From positions 1,798,001 to 1,862,000 of the forward strand of contig CM007990.1 in NCBI GenBank assembly GCA_002189035.1: 64,000 nucleotides of DNA, in the 5' to 3' direction. Of this stretch, positions 25,073 through 38,000 are shown one piece after another. The stretch comes from Utricularia gibba (lineage: Eukaryota > Streptophyta > Magnoliopsida > Lamiales > Lentibulariaceae). Every line of letters starts with the position of its first letter. The stretch's first letter is position 1. Under the pieces are notes generated by a model. It made no database searches, was not told where the DNA came from, and saw nothing but the letters and a program-made list of their open reading frames with translations. The translations under genes were made by a program, and so were the position numbers.

Positions 25073-28000
25073 CTAAGCGGAGATCTTGTTTTTGGAGCGG
25101 TTCTTGTGTGGTTCTTTCTTGTCAACATCGCCACGCGGATGGTGAGATGCCCTGCAGAAATAATGAAAAGTTGTAATCTTTATCTCCGATCATCTGCATA
25201 TTCAAAATGTCGAAATCATTCAAAGCTCCAAATCAGAAAGCCTGGTTTCATTTACAACAGCAGGTGCACCGCAAGTAGATGGTGTTCATTTAACTCATCA
25301 AATGAAGATACCTGCGCGAGGTCTAAAACATGACAAAAACAAAAACAAAAAAAAACAAATCGTTTTATCGAAATGCAACTGAAAGGACTACGAAAACTGT
25401 TCCTCACCCATGAATATCTCTAGTTGGTGCAGAAGCAGACAAAGTCTGAGCAGTAGCAACACCAAGTGTACTCCCAAATACAACGCCAAGAGAGTTTAGG
25501 GCACTGTCATGAGCTCTAAAATCCTCATGACCATCCCGTAATTTATGCATCTTTATTGTGCTGTTTTTTTGTACACACGATGACTCAGATTTATTTTTGT
25601 CAGGGTCAACAGAACTCGACTGGCTTGCCACTGCTTCTTTAGCATATAGGAATTCTGATGCATCGTCACCAGCCTCAGTCGTGTGACTGACCTGTAGAGT
25701 AATTTATTTTACTGCAATTCTAGTGATAAATATTGCAATCTAGTCAAGCTTCACAAAAAAACGTGGCCATCATATTCCAATTAACTTTAGGTCAAAAGGA
25801 CTGTCATGCATTACGACTAACTTTAGGTCAAGGACTCAGAAACGCCATCCTGCAACGAATCATATTCCAGTAGAGAGAAACTTCCCAGCCTTGAAAAATC
25901 CTAACTGAATGGAGGATACTATGCAGATCTTAATGTAGGAGAAAGGATGTCCGTTTCTACCTGAGCGACGACAGAAAGTTCTGCAGCAATTTGGCCGTTA
26001 AAATTGATCTTATCTTCCACTTTGTCAACCCTGAAACGGCAAATACATGTATATTGCACGCATTGCTAACAAAAATTTCAAAATGAGCTAAAAACAAAAG
26101 GAGCTGACTTGTGGTAATCTTAAGAATTGACACCATGCAGTTACTCAACCGGAAGAGAATACAAAGGAGCAGCAGTGAACACAGAAGTACCTTCTTTTAT
26201 TAGAAGAAACGGTATGCTTCGACATTTTTTTATTTGACTCCAGATCCTTGTCATGCAGACATGTTGTTGAAAACTTATCTGCCAAATCCATATTCATAGT
26301 CTCAACTCCACTCTGCAAGCCTGAGCCCCTGGAGATTTCACAACTGGTTAATTTCTTGGAATCAAGTCCACTAGATGATTCCAATCGGTTTGTTTCAGAA
26401 CTATGTAGAGAACCGCTATACATAGTTTTGAGATTATCCAACTCAAAATTAGAGTTGTGATTTTTCAAAGAAATATCAGCTCTATTTGTTGGTTGAAGTT
26501 CAGGCATACTCTGCTCCAAATCAGAACTGGCGGATTTTTGTAAGGCATTTTCACTAGCTGATGACGGATCCACATAAGAATCTGTTGTTCCCACAAATCC
26601 ATCTCTCTTATTCTCATCAGAATCATCCATTTTCACGGTAATTTTGGTTAGAGAAGAAGATGTAGTTATTAGAGGTGCCTGAACCCACTTTGACCACTCA
26701 TCACGTCTCCTTAGGTTCTCGCCCTAGAGAAATTGAAACCAGAAAAAATAACTCAATAGTATCCAAAGAACACAAAGGTTCCCAACGAAATGATGAAAAC
26801 AAACCAACCTGAATTTCAATGGTATCCGAAGCTTCCAACGCATCTAATATAAAAGGTATTCCCAGATTCAACCTCCTCACCTGAAATTCATTTGAAGACA
26901 GATCATAGTAATAACATACTTCAGGACTTCAATTAAATTAAGGTAAAACATACGAAGCAATTGACACCTACAAAAGGGAGAATGGTAGAGCAGCGGTCAT
27001 GTTACTATATTTGTCATACAGCCATAACACATTCTTGCAATAATCAAAAAAGATAAACAAGTGAAGGATACAAAAGAATCAGCAAATGAATTACCCGGTT
27101 AAAGTTTGCAATACGTGAGATGTGAACCCATCCCTCGGAATCCATCAAGGATCTTAAGTATTTATCACCAGAAAGATTTTCATCACTGTAAAAATGACCA
27201 GGTAGCATATAATTATGATTGAAAAATTTAAATACCAAAAAATCCAAGGGTAAAAACTCTCATATGGGGGTCATCACAGCCTAACCACAAGTATATCACA
27301 CGAAGATTCTATTCATGAAAATGATGTTCTCCTAAAATAGGTTTCTCGAATTGCAGTCATAAAATTTTTTTTTCTTTCGTAAAAAAAGAGCATTCCCTAG
27401 ACCTTGTTAAATTATTTCACCTAAAAACCAGAGATTCCATATTTTTTTGAGCACCGAGGCATTCAATACTAAAAAACCACTAATCCCCTTGGGACGAATT
27501 CTTCAATTTCATGCCCTTTTTAGCAAAAAGAATGCCAAAATAGTATATGCATATGATGGAAAATTCACCAGAAATAATATTCTATCTGCTTTCTGACTGC
27601 TTCTCTAGAGTCATCCGTTGGATATGATGGCACAGGCACTGCTGTATTCATTGCATATGATTCTACATGTGGTGGCTGAGGTGCTCGAACAGCCCCAGAG
27701 TGCGGAGCAGGAGCAGGGTAATAATAAAGAGCTGGAGCACCTATGTCATAAATAATGCACATACTTTATTCTATGAGGAACAACATAACATAGGATAAGG
27801 AGAGCAATGAACACAGACATATCATTTTGACAAGCCTATGATTTACGGAAACTGAGTACCTGGGCTGACACCAATGGGGGCAAAGTAAACAGGCCTAGAA
27901 AAATGTCTGAATCCCATGCTATGTTGTAAATACAAATCATTAGAAACAGCCGCTGGTCGCTGGTTATGCCACATCGTTGCTGGTGGGCCACCAGGCTCTT

Positions 28001-28865
28001 TTGAATTATCCATCCTTCCATTGTAAGCGGGATCATGAGCACTCACCTCAGGGTGAACCGTAGGATGGAATGCTGCGCTTACAGGTGGCATAAAAGCTTG
28101 TGCGCCATCATAGGAACCAGAATAAATGGGAAAGGGATATCTAGGCTCAGGACCAGGAGCAATGGGAGGCACTGGATGCAAATACGGAGCAATTATGGGT
28201 GGGTGATAAATTGGGAAAGGAGGAAATCGAGGGGCCACATTTGAACGACTCTTAGCTCCACTCTTGTTTTGATTCATAGAGTAGGGTCTGCGGTTGGATC
28301 TCGCATTGCCACCACGTCCGTGGAATTTCTGGTGTTCACCAGTGGGCTGCAAGATGACCGGTAAGCCACAGAATCAACGTTTGAAATACAGTCACTGAAA
28401 GATACTCAAAAGCATGGGCTGACTCGCAAGTTCAATTGCATACAACATAAAATAACTCAAAAGGGAAGAGAAAGAAACTGTGATTTGATTGATCTGTTTA
28501 AACTAGAAATCATCATGAATACTGGAACTGGGACACAGTAAAATACTAGTTATCGGGAGGATCCTTGGCAAAATCCAAAAGCGGAATTTAAGAAGATGTA
28601 ATCCTACCTGAGTAGGAATCTCCGCGGGGGCAGTCGTATCATCAGCATCGACTTGAGAAGACAAATTGGGGAACTGGGTTGGGTTCGAACCCACAATTTC
28701 ATTATTCTTGACGCGATGCTGCCCGAGGGAAAGCGCTGGCCATGACTCTGAATCTGCCTCGGTCACGGCAGTAGCAATCGAGGTCTTCCACGGCGATTTC
28801 GGCGCCCCATATGCGGATTCGTTCTGATCATCACCCCCAACAATTCCAACGTTTCCCTCCGTCAT
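25073..28865 (-). CDS. La-related protein 1, LARP1b/c type
   Basis: A multi-exon gene with ATG at 28865 and TAG at 25073-25075. The N terminus is low complexity, with the LARP1-typical SPWKTSIATA and WPALSL motifs (28700-28800). A Pro/Tyr-rich region with PRYPFPIYSGSYDG follows. The La motif is split over exons near 27565-27700 and 27080-27190: REAVRKQIEYYF, then SDENLSGDKYLRSLMDSEGWVHI. An RRM-like continuation (RRLNLGIPFILDALEAS) lies near 26830. The remainder is Ser/Asn-rich, ending in a basic HPRGDVDKKEPHKNR tail. No DM15 repeats are visible, which separates it from LARP1a and fits the shorter LARP1b/c group. Family members bind RNA and act in mRNA stability and translation; LARP1c has been linked to leaf senescence. 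Several exon borders are approximate. Confidence 0.88.
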
Positions 28866-29421
28866 TTCGACTACGCCTCGATGCCTATCGGTCGTACCGA
28901 GATCGAAATTGAAATACGATTTTGTTTCAACAAAGAGCCCAAATTCACGATGAACAGCCGACGACGGCAGCGGCGGCTAGGCAATGGACGGCGAGAAGTT
29001 GTGCAACTGTAGAGAGGGCAACCGGAAGTAGGGTTTCCAAATAATGTTTGCCTAATCAGTCCTTTGTGCAACATACCACGGACCCATAAGTTTAAATATT
29101 GAATATTGATTAAATATCTATAAATTGGAAATAAAATCAAATCAGATTCTTTGGATATGATATTGTTCAAAATAATTTCAATATAATATATCCATTTTAT
29201 TTCTCCATAATTCTTTTGTTATTAAATTATAAATACTATTACTTTACAATAAATCAGTAATTATATGAATATTATCTTAAATTAAATCGGAATTTCACTG
29301 GATTCCCAGAATCGGGATCTTGAAACCGACCAGAGGCAGGCCGCAGCCTCCATGATGTACACCACACTGCACCGCCCTGCGCCGCCATACTCATTCGCCG
29401 TTCCACGTTAGCGAACAAACG
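28866..29421. other. Promoter region of the LARP1-type gene
   Basis: AT-rich sequence upstream of the La-related gene (minus strand) and downstream of SCAB1. A short moderate-GC part at 28870-29040 is probably 5' untranslated region. No separate gene was seen. Confidence 0.5.
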
Positions 29422-32400
29422 TCAAGTTCCTGCTGCAGCCGCGTCTCCCGGCCCCGCCACCGTGATCTGCTCCAGAGACACGACAAGATGGATATATAAG
29501 ACGATGATGAAATTGCAGTTCCGGAGTTCAATTGGGGAAGCATCCCGTATTGACTCACATTGCAGTCTAGGGCGTATCTTCGTGCGAGCATTATTGCTGT
29601 GTTTCGTTCTCGGTCCGACTCGAATGCTAGCACAAAGGAGAGCCCAGTTTTGGCTTGCCAATATGCTGTCTGAGCAGCTGCGCTTCCTTCACCTCTGATC
29701 CCACAGAACTGATCATAAGACAAAGCAAAGTGTATTTCAGGAACGGGGGGAATGAAATCCATGTCTGGTACAGTGAGCTGCCTAACGCTACCTGCATGGT
29801 ACTTGAGTAGTACTCCTTGGCATTCACGGCTTTCCCTTTGCGGAGCTTCATCCCCATCTTCCCTATATGCAGAACGTGAATGGATTCCTGTAACTGATTT
29901 TTTCCGTTCAGTTCAATGACAACCACCTGCAGTGCAGCACATTCATCGGGTCACGCACTCTGAAGGTGATAGAGATGCAACTTCTGTGTAAATTCTCATA
30001 CTGTAAATTCAGTTTCATGTCTCCGCACAAGGGCTTCCACATAGTTCCCCAGTCCGGGAGCTGTCAGGAAAAGAGCATCATTATTCAGAAAAAGCATGTG
30101 CAGAATGAAAAGAACCAGAAATATGATGATTAAGGGACCAGACCAGGATCAATAGAGCCAGATGTTGTTACTGTTGCTGTCATGTCATCAGCAGAAATAT
30201 CAGCCAGGAGAATTCGTCCAACATCACACGGTTCGGGCGCATATGAGGATTTATTGGCCCCTGCCATTCAGGAAGGCGGTTGACACAAACTATGCAACAA
30301 TGGTGTACAGTACAAGAAATATCATCGATTCTTGCCTATGTACCTGAAATAAGCTCCTTCTCACAATTCCCTGGAGTCAAACGGTACCACTGGATGGTAC
30401 AATCCAAAAGGTCTGGAGCACCATCAAGAGCATATATTCTTAGACATGAACCCAGAGATTCAGTACCATCTATTTCATAAAAACGAGATATGAGCTTATC
30501 TCCCTCCTTGCATGTTGCCAGCTGGAATATAATTTCAACTTTGAGCAAGAAGCTTTGTAGATCCACATTGAAACCATGGCAAGCAGTGGGCTCAGAATTA
30601 AAAAGAGGATAGAATACCATACAAGGGGTAAAATAACAAGCAGTGGGGTTCAATAGAATAGGCTGGTCTATCTATTTAATAGGATATAACCTCTTTCTGG
30701 AGCATTAGTGAATGCTTTGACTTCTCATCAAGTTGAATCCTTAGGGCGCGAAGCTCATGTTCCATGTCCATGACCTGAAAAATGGTATTTCCCACGAGGG
30801 AAAAGATTAGAAAATCGAAGTCAATTTGAAGAAACACAATTTGCTAGACTGAATAAGCAGATGCGAAAATAAATGAGATTGTTTCTGTCCTGCAGAGTAG
30901 CACATGGTCTAGACAACTACCCGACTTGGCAGATGCAGCATTTTGACTCGTCTAGCTTCTTGCACTTCCTTCATCAATTCTTCCACATCCTAATTTTGTA
31001 GACAACACTTTGAAGTTTCGCTGAAAGCCTGTCTTAAGTGTTTGTGTTTTGATGAGAATGAAAATTTCAAGTTTGACCTGCTTTCCTGACACTTTAGACA
31101 TCCTCTCATGCTCCTGAAGAGCCTCCTCTACTCTCTGAACTGCTGCTCGAGCATCCTCAATTTCAGCCCTTGCGAATGCTCTCTCTTCATCAACAAGTCT
31201 TTTGGCATCTTCTGAAGCCTGTGGAAAAGTATATTTTAAACTAAATGCAGAATTTTAAAAGCTAGCATTGGGGAGATGGAAGAAACTGTAAGAATAATTG
31301 GCATATTATTAGATCTACCTGCTTCAAGAAAGCTGCAAGCTTTTTTACTTCCGCTTTCTCTTGTATCAGCTTGTCTTCTCTTTGCATTAGCTGAGCCGCT
31401 AAAGCTTCCAGCTGGGAACATTGTACAGAAAATTAAGTGTTAGATAGCACTGCATTGGCAGTAGTCACTGAAACTTGATGAAGACATCAAAACATGGACC
31501 ATCCGTAATCCTAAAAAGTATTGGGTTTATCCTTAGTTATGGCCTATATTTCCCCACTGAGATTTTCCATAGTGGCTCTTTCAATATTCGTTTATCATAT
31601 CTAGTTTAAAACGTGGTTTCTCATTCATATATGCTCAATATCTGCATTTAGATTCTATTCTAAATCTCTAAATTGAATTCATAATCCAAAATTATCCATC
31701 TCTTAGGCGACTTGATTCTAAAGAAGCTAGCAACAAAACAAGTCCATGAACAACTCAATGCCGCAGGCCTTTCAGACAAGCTCTGAGAAACAAAATAAGT
31801 ACTCAAATTGATAGCTAAGCTACGAAATCACTAATGAAGGACTTAGTTAGATCAATCACGAAGATGGAGAATAACAAACCATAAGTATAGCTTCTTCAAC
31901 ATCATCTTTATTTCTGCCAGCAACACGCCCTTTTAAAGCTTCAAGTGCATCTTTTAGCTTTTTCAGAAGTACATGTTTCTCCAATGAGGCAGCCTCCCGA
32001 AGCGTTGCCTAGAAACAAGAATAATGAATCTGATAACCAATCAGATGAGTAACATACATCAGTACGAATTACTTCTTAATCATACATGATTCCTGATCAT
32101 GTCCTATTCAAAGCACTAGAGAAGATCAACATAAATGGCAACAACTAGCAAAGTACGCTAAGCCTTCCCAACCCGCTGTAGTGAGGTCACCCAAAAAATC
32201 TAACCTCATCAGACAACTTTGCTGCAGCAGCCAAACCTTTCTCAAATTTGTTAGCAAGATCACGCACAGAAAGTCTTTGCTGCTGCTTCAACAATAACGC
32301 AGTTTCTTTTGCCACCATTTCTTTCATAGACGAGAGTTTGGGTCGCTCCCTTATCTCCTGGATCTGATTGTCAGATCCATGTATATATTTTGGAAACCAA

Positions 32401-32486
32401 GTGGATGCAAATACCACATCTGCTGACACGGCAGGCACAGCATCCTTCTGCGTCATGTAACTAAAGCCTCGACTCAATCTTGTCAT
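29422..32486 (-). CDS. SCAB1: Stomatal closure-related actin-binding protein (SCAB1-like)
   Basis: About eleven coding exons encode a plant-specific actin-filament binding and bundling protein, which in Arabidopsis stabilises actin during stomatal closure. The N-terminal actin-binding part (32206-32486) contains VPAVSADVVFAS and SVRDLANKFEKGLAAAAKLSDE. A long coiled coil follows in exons near 31900-32010, 31315-31410, 31080-31220, 30910-30990 and 30690-30775. The Ig-PH fusion domain then contains YEIDGTESLGSCLRI, CTIQWYRL, YVEALVRRHE, SIHVLHIGKMGMKL and AYWQAKTGLSFVLAFESDRE. The final exon reads ITVAGPGDAAAAGT and stops at 29422-29424. An acceptor site at 32495/32496 just upstream of the ATG shows that the leader contains an intron. 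Domain order and length are normal. Confidence 0.92.
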
Positions 32487-35112
32487 TGTATATTCCTGGT
32501 AAATTTTCCAGAACAGCTCCAATAAGATGTTCTGGGAGGTTTCTGAATGTGTTATGACTACACAACAGCTTTATTGAAGGACAACACGAGGCCAGCTACT
32601 CATAACAATTAACAATCATAAATGAAGTGGTCCATCAAGAGAAAAATTCACAGAACAGGGATCATTTGACAACTCTCGAAGCTCAAATGCATAAAGCAAC
32701 AAAAAAGAGAAAATTTTACCCCAGGTGAATTGTACTCTCTGGATGCTGATGCTGATCAATGGGCAAATTCATGTGTTGGAAGATGAAGAAGTGTAAGTAA
32801 CAAATAGAGCAAATGAACAACTTCTACTCAAAAGTTTTTTCATTCAAATAAATAATCAGATCAACAAAGACGGCAGCTATTCCAGAAATTCTTAATCTTT
32901 AGGAAAGGCAAATCACAGCCACCAAGACGATCAGATGCTATATCAACTCGAGCCCGGAGTTATTTTCAGAGAGCGAGTGAGAACAGGAGCAAAAACCAAT
33001 GACTATTGGGAAAACGAAAGCTAAATAAAACAGAAACAACTAATCCAGACAAGAGCAAGCTCACAGATAATGAAAAACGGCGACCTGAACGCGACTTATT
33101 TGTCCCTCTTCCAAAAGTCGGAGAGTAGATCAGAAAACATATTCAAATTCATACCATATGTGCGTATGGAATTTTTATGAACACCCAAATAGGGAAGCCG
33201 AATGCAAGTGAAAAAGGTAATTCTTTACCCAACTTTACGAAAAGCTAAAGGAACGGAAGAAAAAAACATGTCGCTCTACTCCATTCTTGCTAGTCAATCC
33301 ACACACAAGAATACGGCAACAAGCACCGTGAAGTGGGGTACTGCAGATGGGCTTTAAGGGAACCGATTCAAGTCGCTCTGGCATTCACTTTCATGGGTCC
33401 AGCTACCCTCATTCTCCAGGAACACAGTGACTGCGGTGGCCCCCTTCTTGTTTCGGAGGAAGTCTCCATGAAGAACTCAAGATACTGACAGGAAGATCAA
33501 ATCCAACTTGTTCGGAGTGGCATTCGATCAATGGCCGTGAAGGGACAACGCCGAATAAACATGCGATCAACGGCAAATCCGGCCTTCGCGTCAAACTTCT
33601 CTTACTTTCACTCAAGTTGCTTCATTCTTTGTAAATTTGAGTGTAAAGTTGCCACAGATTCCCAACGGTTTTTTGAAACTATTGGTTTATAAAAACGTGG
33701 TTTAATAGTGATTTCGATTTTAAACCTAAATCGTATAGACATTCATATTCTCAAATCAAACCGGAACCTAAATCATGGATTCGGGTCGAACCAATTACAA
33801 TTATATTTAAATATATCATTTAAATATAGTTGTTTTATGAATGTTTTATTAAATACAATTATTTAATAAGAAGTAATTGAACTTAAAATTAGTTTTAGAC
33901 CAATTTTAATTTTGTATGCCTAAGAAAAAAAATGTGTTTTATATTAAATTTTCCATATAATTTATCTAACATAATTAGATATATTTATTAAAATTTTAAA
34001 TTTAAATTCATAAATTATATTTTATCCTAAACCATATATAATTAACACTCCAAATAACCTACCAAATGCATAATTAGAATTTAAACCATTGTGGTTTAAG
34101 TAAATCATCAGAAGAATGATTTGTTGGTAATCATCTATTTGGTACTTGAGTTATAATTATTTGAGATTAGTAAAATTGTTAGAAATATTTAAAAATGAGT
34201 ATTTGTGAATAAATAATCAGATTTTCAAATACACCATCACTACATATATTGTATGATGAATTTACCTTTATTAAAACACATAATTCTTATGCAATTACAC
34301 ATCCCAATCCCTAAATTCCATAAACAATTATTGGAGATTTTCCACAAGTTGCTAGTGGAAGAGCCTTGCAGCTAGGATTAGTGGCTAACTGTATATAATT
34401 TTTAAATAGTAAGAATTAAGTCTATTTAATATTTAAATATTGGATTAAATATAAAATTTTAGGAAATAATTATGGTCAATACTAAATTGTGAAGACTAAT
34501 TATACTCAACAGAAAAAAACTATGCAATTTATATTCAATAGTGGTGACTAATTTTTGCAACATGTTAAATATTGAGTATGTTGGAGCAATTCACTATAGA
34601 GAACTTTCTCTCTCATATTTCTGTACATATTTGAATGATTTAAAAAAGTCATTCTCTAATTGCAAATCTTTTATGATAGTGATTGACTTAAATTCAAATC
34701 GTTTTAAAATTGAAAAAAAGTTCATCGCGATTCAATAATAATTTGATCATGGTTCAGTTATGATTTAATCATGATTTGATTTTTTTATTAGAAAAAATAT
34801 TAAAAAACCGCAATTGAAACGTTCAAATCTCAATCATTTATATAGGTGATTTTTTGACAATTTAAAACAGTGATGTTGATAAAAGAGAATTGAATAAATA
34901 ATTGAAAAGCAGAAGTCATCATTACAATTTGATTTTTTTAAGCAAGAATTGATTATGTCGCTAATTGCTAGGCGTTCGCCCTATTGAAATCTGGAAAGTT
35001 CTAGGTCCTTCGAAAAGATACAACTTTATTCCCCCTTGAAATAGCTCTTCGTTGGCACTGACTAGGTTTGGACGCAGAGATCGCTAGAGAGTGAGAGTGT
35101 GTACTAAGAAAT
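32487..35112. other. SCAB1 leader and promoter, then AT-rich spacer
   Basis: Positions 32487 to about 33300 should hold the SCAB1 5' untranslated exon and leader intron. A GC-moderate block at 33400-33630 has no recognisable gene. Positions 33660-33790 contain repeated and inverted phrases such as AAACCGGAACC and AAACCTAAATC, suggesting a decayed hAT-like repeat. From 33800 to 34950 the sequence is AT-rich with nothing recognised. Confidence 0.45.
34994..35001 (+). promoter_or_regulatory. Possible heat-shock element of the DnaJ gene
   Basis: A GAAnnTTC pair (GAAAGTTC) lies about 112 bases before the DnaJ start codon, with a TTCGAA about 14 bases further on. Heat-shock factor sites are arrays of GAA/TTC modules, and Hsp40 genes are frequent targets. 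Only one perfectly spaced pair is seen, so this is weak. Confidence 0.3.
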
Positions 35113-36906
35113 ATGGGTGTGGATTATTACAAGATACTGCAGGTTGAAAAGAACGCAAACGATGATGAATTGAAGAAAGCTTACAGAAAGCTTGCGATGC
35201 GATGGCACCCCGATAAGAATCCAAACAATAAAAAAGATGCCGAGGCCAAATTCAAGCAGATTTCCGAAGCTTATGAGGTATGTGCGCTCTTTTCCGAGAT
35301 TATCATCTCGTTGCTTTATAATTCTTTTACTGATTGTGGCAATTTCGCAAGGAAAACCCGTTTCGAGTAGTAGCATATCTTAAAGGTATCAATATGATGA
35401 GGTAATTAATGACGGTTTCTCTAGATCTTAGAACCCCAAAAAACATGTTTAACGTTGTTATTGGGGAGATACCCTGATTGTTAACTGGTCCTGTTTTAAC
35501 CATTTTTCGTGATGAGAGTAGATGGTTTATTCTGAGATGTTTTCTCATTTCTTCGTGTAAAGCACTGGAGAAGCTAAAGTTTGAAACTTGTGCAGGTTCT
35601 GAGTGACCCTCAGAAGAGGACCATATATGATCAATATGGTGAAGAAGGCTTGAAGGGTCAAGTGCCGCCTCCTAATGCAGCCGGCTCTGGTGGATCAACA
35701 TTCTTTCAAACAGGAGATATTCCGAGCTCGTTTAGATTCAATCCGAGGAATGCGGATGATATTTTTGCCGAGTTCTTTGGTTTTTCAAGCCCGTTTGGTG
35801 GAATGGGAGGTGGTAGTGGAATGAGGGGTGCTTCGAGGATGAGTCCAATGTTTGGGGATGATATGTTTGGTTCCTTTGGTGAGAATCGACCTATGAGTTC
35901 TGGCCCTAGAAAGGGTGCACCCATTGAGCAGAAGTTGCCTTGTAGCTTAGAAGAGCTCTGCAAGGGCACCACAAAGAAGATGAAAATCTCTAGAGAGATA
36001 TCGGATGCTAGTGGGTACGTTTCGTATTCCTTTATTCCTTTAAAATTCATCTCTGTTGTCGATACTTTCTTACTGCTAACTTCTTGAAAATGTATCATTT
36101 GGGAATTCTGTTATTCGTTCATGTGAATTAGCTCTGTTGTTGTTTGACTAGCTTGTCTATTTGCTGCCAAAGTCATCATAAATTGCTATCCGGAAAATTT
36201 CCTTGGCAGAATGAAATCATTAATCCAATCGTAGTTCCCTCATTTCGGTGATGCTGGATTTCTGTCAATGATGTATTTGCAGACAAAGTTGTCATAAATT
36301 CCCGCATTGATAACTTGCTTAGCGTCATTAATCTAACTGTATTTTGTTGATGCTGGATTCCCACTAGTAGTTTGTCCAGATGCTGCCATAGCTGTGTTGA
36401 AGTCTTATTTGGATAATTTTGATTGGCCTGTTGAAATCATTAATCTAATTGCAATGGCTTCCATTGGCAGGAAAACTCTACCTGTGCAGGAGATTTTGAC
36501 CATCGATGTCAAGCCTGGGTGGAAAAAAGGGACAAAAATCACATTCCCAGAGAAAGGAAATGAACAGCCTAATGTGATCCCTTCAGATTTAGTATTCATC
36601 ATCGATGAGAAGCCTCATAATTTATTCACAAGGGATGGGAATGATCTGATCTATACACACAAGATAATATTAGCAGAAGCTCTAACAGGCTGCACGGTCC
36701 AAGTCTCCACGCTTGATGGGAGGACTTTGACAGTACCAATCAACACAGTGGTTCATCCAAACTACGAAGAGGTAGTTTCTGGAGAAGGGATGCCATTTCC
36801 TAAAGATCCCACAAAAAGAGGCAACTTGAGAATCAAGTTCAACATTAGATTTCCAACAAGGTTGACTGCAGAGCAGAAATCTGGTATCAAGAAATTGCTC
36901 CCCTGA
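35113..36906 (+). CDS. Type II DnaJ/Hsp40 co-chaperone (DNAJB1/Sis1-like)
   Basis: Three exons, 35113-35277, 35596-36014 and 36471-36906, join in phase to 339 residues, normal for cytosolic type II Hsp40s. The J domain covers residues 1-70 with HPD at 32-34. A Gly/Phe-rich linker follows ([15 protein letters not shown]). The C-terminal substrate-binding domains contain [20 protein letters not shown] and [22 protein letters not shown]. The protein ends with [21 protein letters not shown] and lacks a type I zinc finger. It should stimulate Hsp70 ATPase and deliver clients. Intron 2 holds unusual internal repeats, listed separately. Confidence 0.95.
36149..36460 (+). repeat. Three degenerate repeats inside DnaJ intron 2
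   Basis: Nearly all of intron 2 (36015-36470) consists of three diverged copies of a 95-120 base unit, at about 36149-36268, 36269-36367 and 36368-36460. Shared phrases include CATTAATC(C/T)AA, GATGCTGGATT(T/C), and TTTGC(T/A)G or ATGCTGCCA near the start of each copy. The third copy runs into the splice acceptor. The intron seems to have grown by tandem duplication. Confidence 0.6.
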
Positions 36907-37160
36907 AGTTGCGTGCGTGCCTCATTTTGTTTGTCTGTCTGTCTTTCTGTCACTTGATGGATTGACGGTTCCTTGGCAAATTATACTGCGCCTGTATTTT
37001 TTTACTGACCCAGAGGAGAATAAACAGCAGAAGTAATGTTGCCAATTGTAAATGGCCCGTAGGATTGCAATTTCACACAGCTTGTGCACTCCATTAGAGC
37101 TCTGTTAACTATTAATGCAAAAGGGAAATTAAAACCCCAGTACGCAGTTAGGGGGCTCGT
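36907..37160. other. 3' flank of the DnaJ gene
   Basis: This begins with a pyrimidine-rich TTTGTCTGTCTGTC stretch just after the stop codon and should contain the 3' untranslated region. No other feature was recognised. Confidence 0.5.
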
Positions 37161-37163
37161 CAT

Positions 37164-38000
37164 ATGCTATCTGTCTTGAAGAACACCATATCCCACTTAG
37201 CTTGCATATTCATTCGGGGAGTAGGAAAAACTTTAAGCAGAAGGGTGAATCAAAGCGCTATATCAAGCACTGTATGTGCATTCGAAAACCTGCTGCCCAA
37301 TTCCAATCAACGGAGGCGATGGTTCGTTTACAGAGCGCATCTCCTTCAGGTTTTCGCTGTTACGAAACAGCCTGCAGCTGTCTTTGTACACCAAAACAAG
37401 TATCTGAATGTCTCCAGCTGTTCCACTTGGAATGTTGCCTTCATGCATGCTTGGTGTCAATTGTTGCAAACTGGTCTCAAGGTTACTTTTATACTCATTC
37501 TGAAGTGGAATCAATCCACGAATTGAAGAAGAAGACTGTTGTTTCAATAGGAGAGCAGATGATGGATGCCAAAAAGCCACTCATTGTAAACTGGGGTAAA
37601 CCAGTTAACTCCATCTCCACTGTTGCTGCTGTCCTTAGTACCGTCAACTTTGCTGCCTCTTACGAACGACTCCTTTGGTAATGTTTCTTGACCTTGCAAG
37701 ACCTCACGGAATTGGAAGGATTCATCGTAACTGCAACTCTCGAACAATCTACACTGAAATTGCTGGTGTTGCCTATGACACTCTACTCCTCCGACGTGTG
37801 GATTCCTAAATCCGAACACTTGTATCCCCATCTATTGTGAACGGCAGAAATATTACCTTGATTTACAGAGAACACAAAAAAGAAGAAATCAAGGACACTG
37901 AACCTGGATGATCTGGCTTTCCTGAAGGATTTCCGATTCGACTTCTCTTAGCCACTGGCAACAACCTCGTCTCCTTCGATCCTAAATGATAAATTTAGCC
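37164..38000. pseudogene. Unidentified moderate-GC stretch with broken frames
   Basis: About 840 bases have gene-like base composition between AT-rich flanks. Plus-strand frames 37202-37681 (159 codons) and a later piece near 37690-37990 (including EGFPIRLLLATGNNLVSFDPK-like residues) are interrupted by stops. Minus-strand frames at 37263-37580 and 37544-37831 overlap them. No domain was recognised on either strand, and neither a clean start nor splice sites join the pieces. A decayed gene, retrocopy or unrecognised multi-exon gene are all possible. Confidence 0.3.

Noticed and set aside
29391-29762. SCAB1 C terminus extended through 29391 without splicing
   Set aside because: A GTGAGT donor and a CAG acceptor join CN to ITVAGPGDAAAAGT, which matches the family end; the read-through peptide does not.
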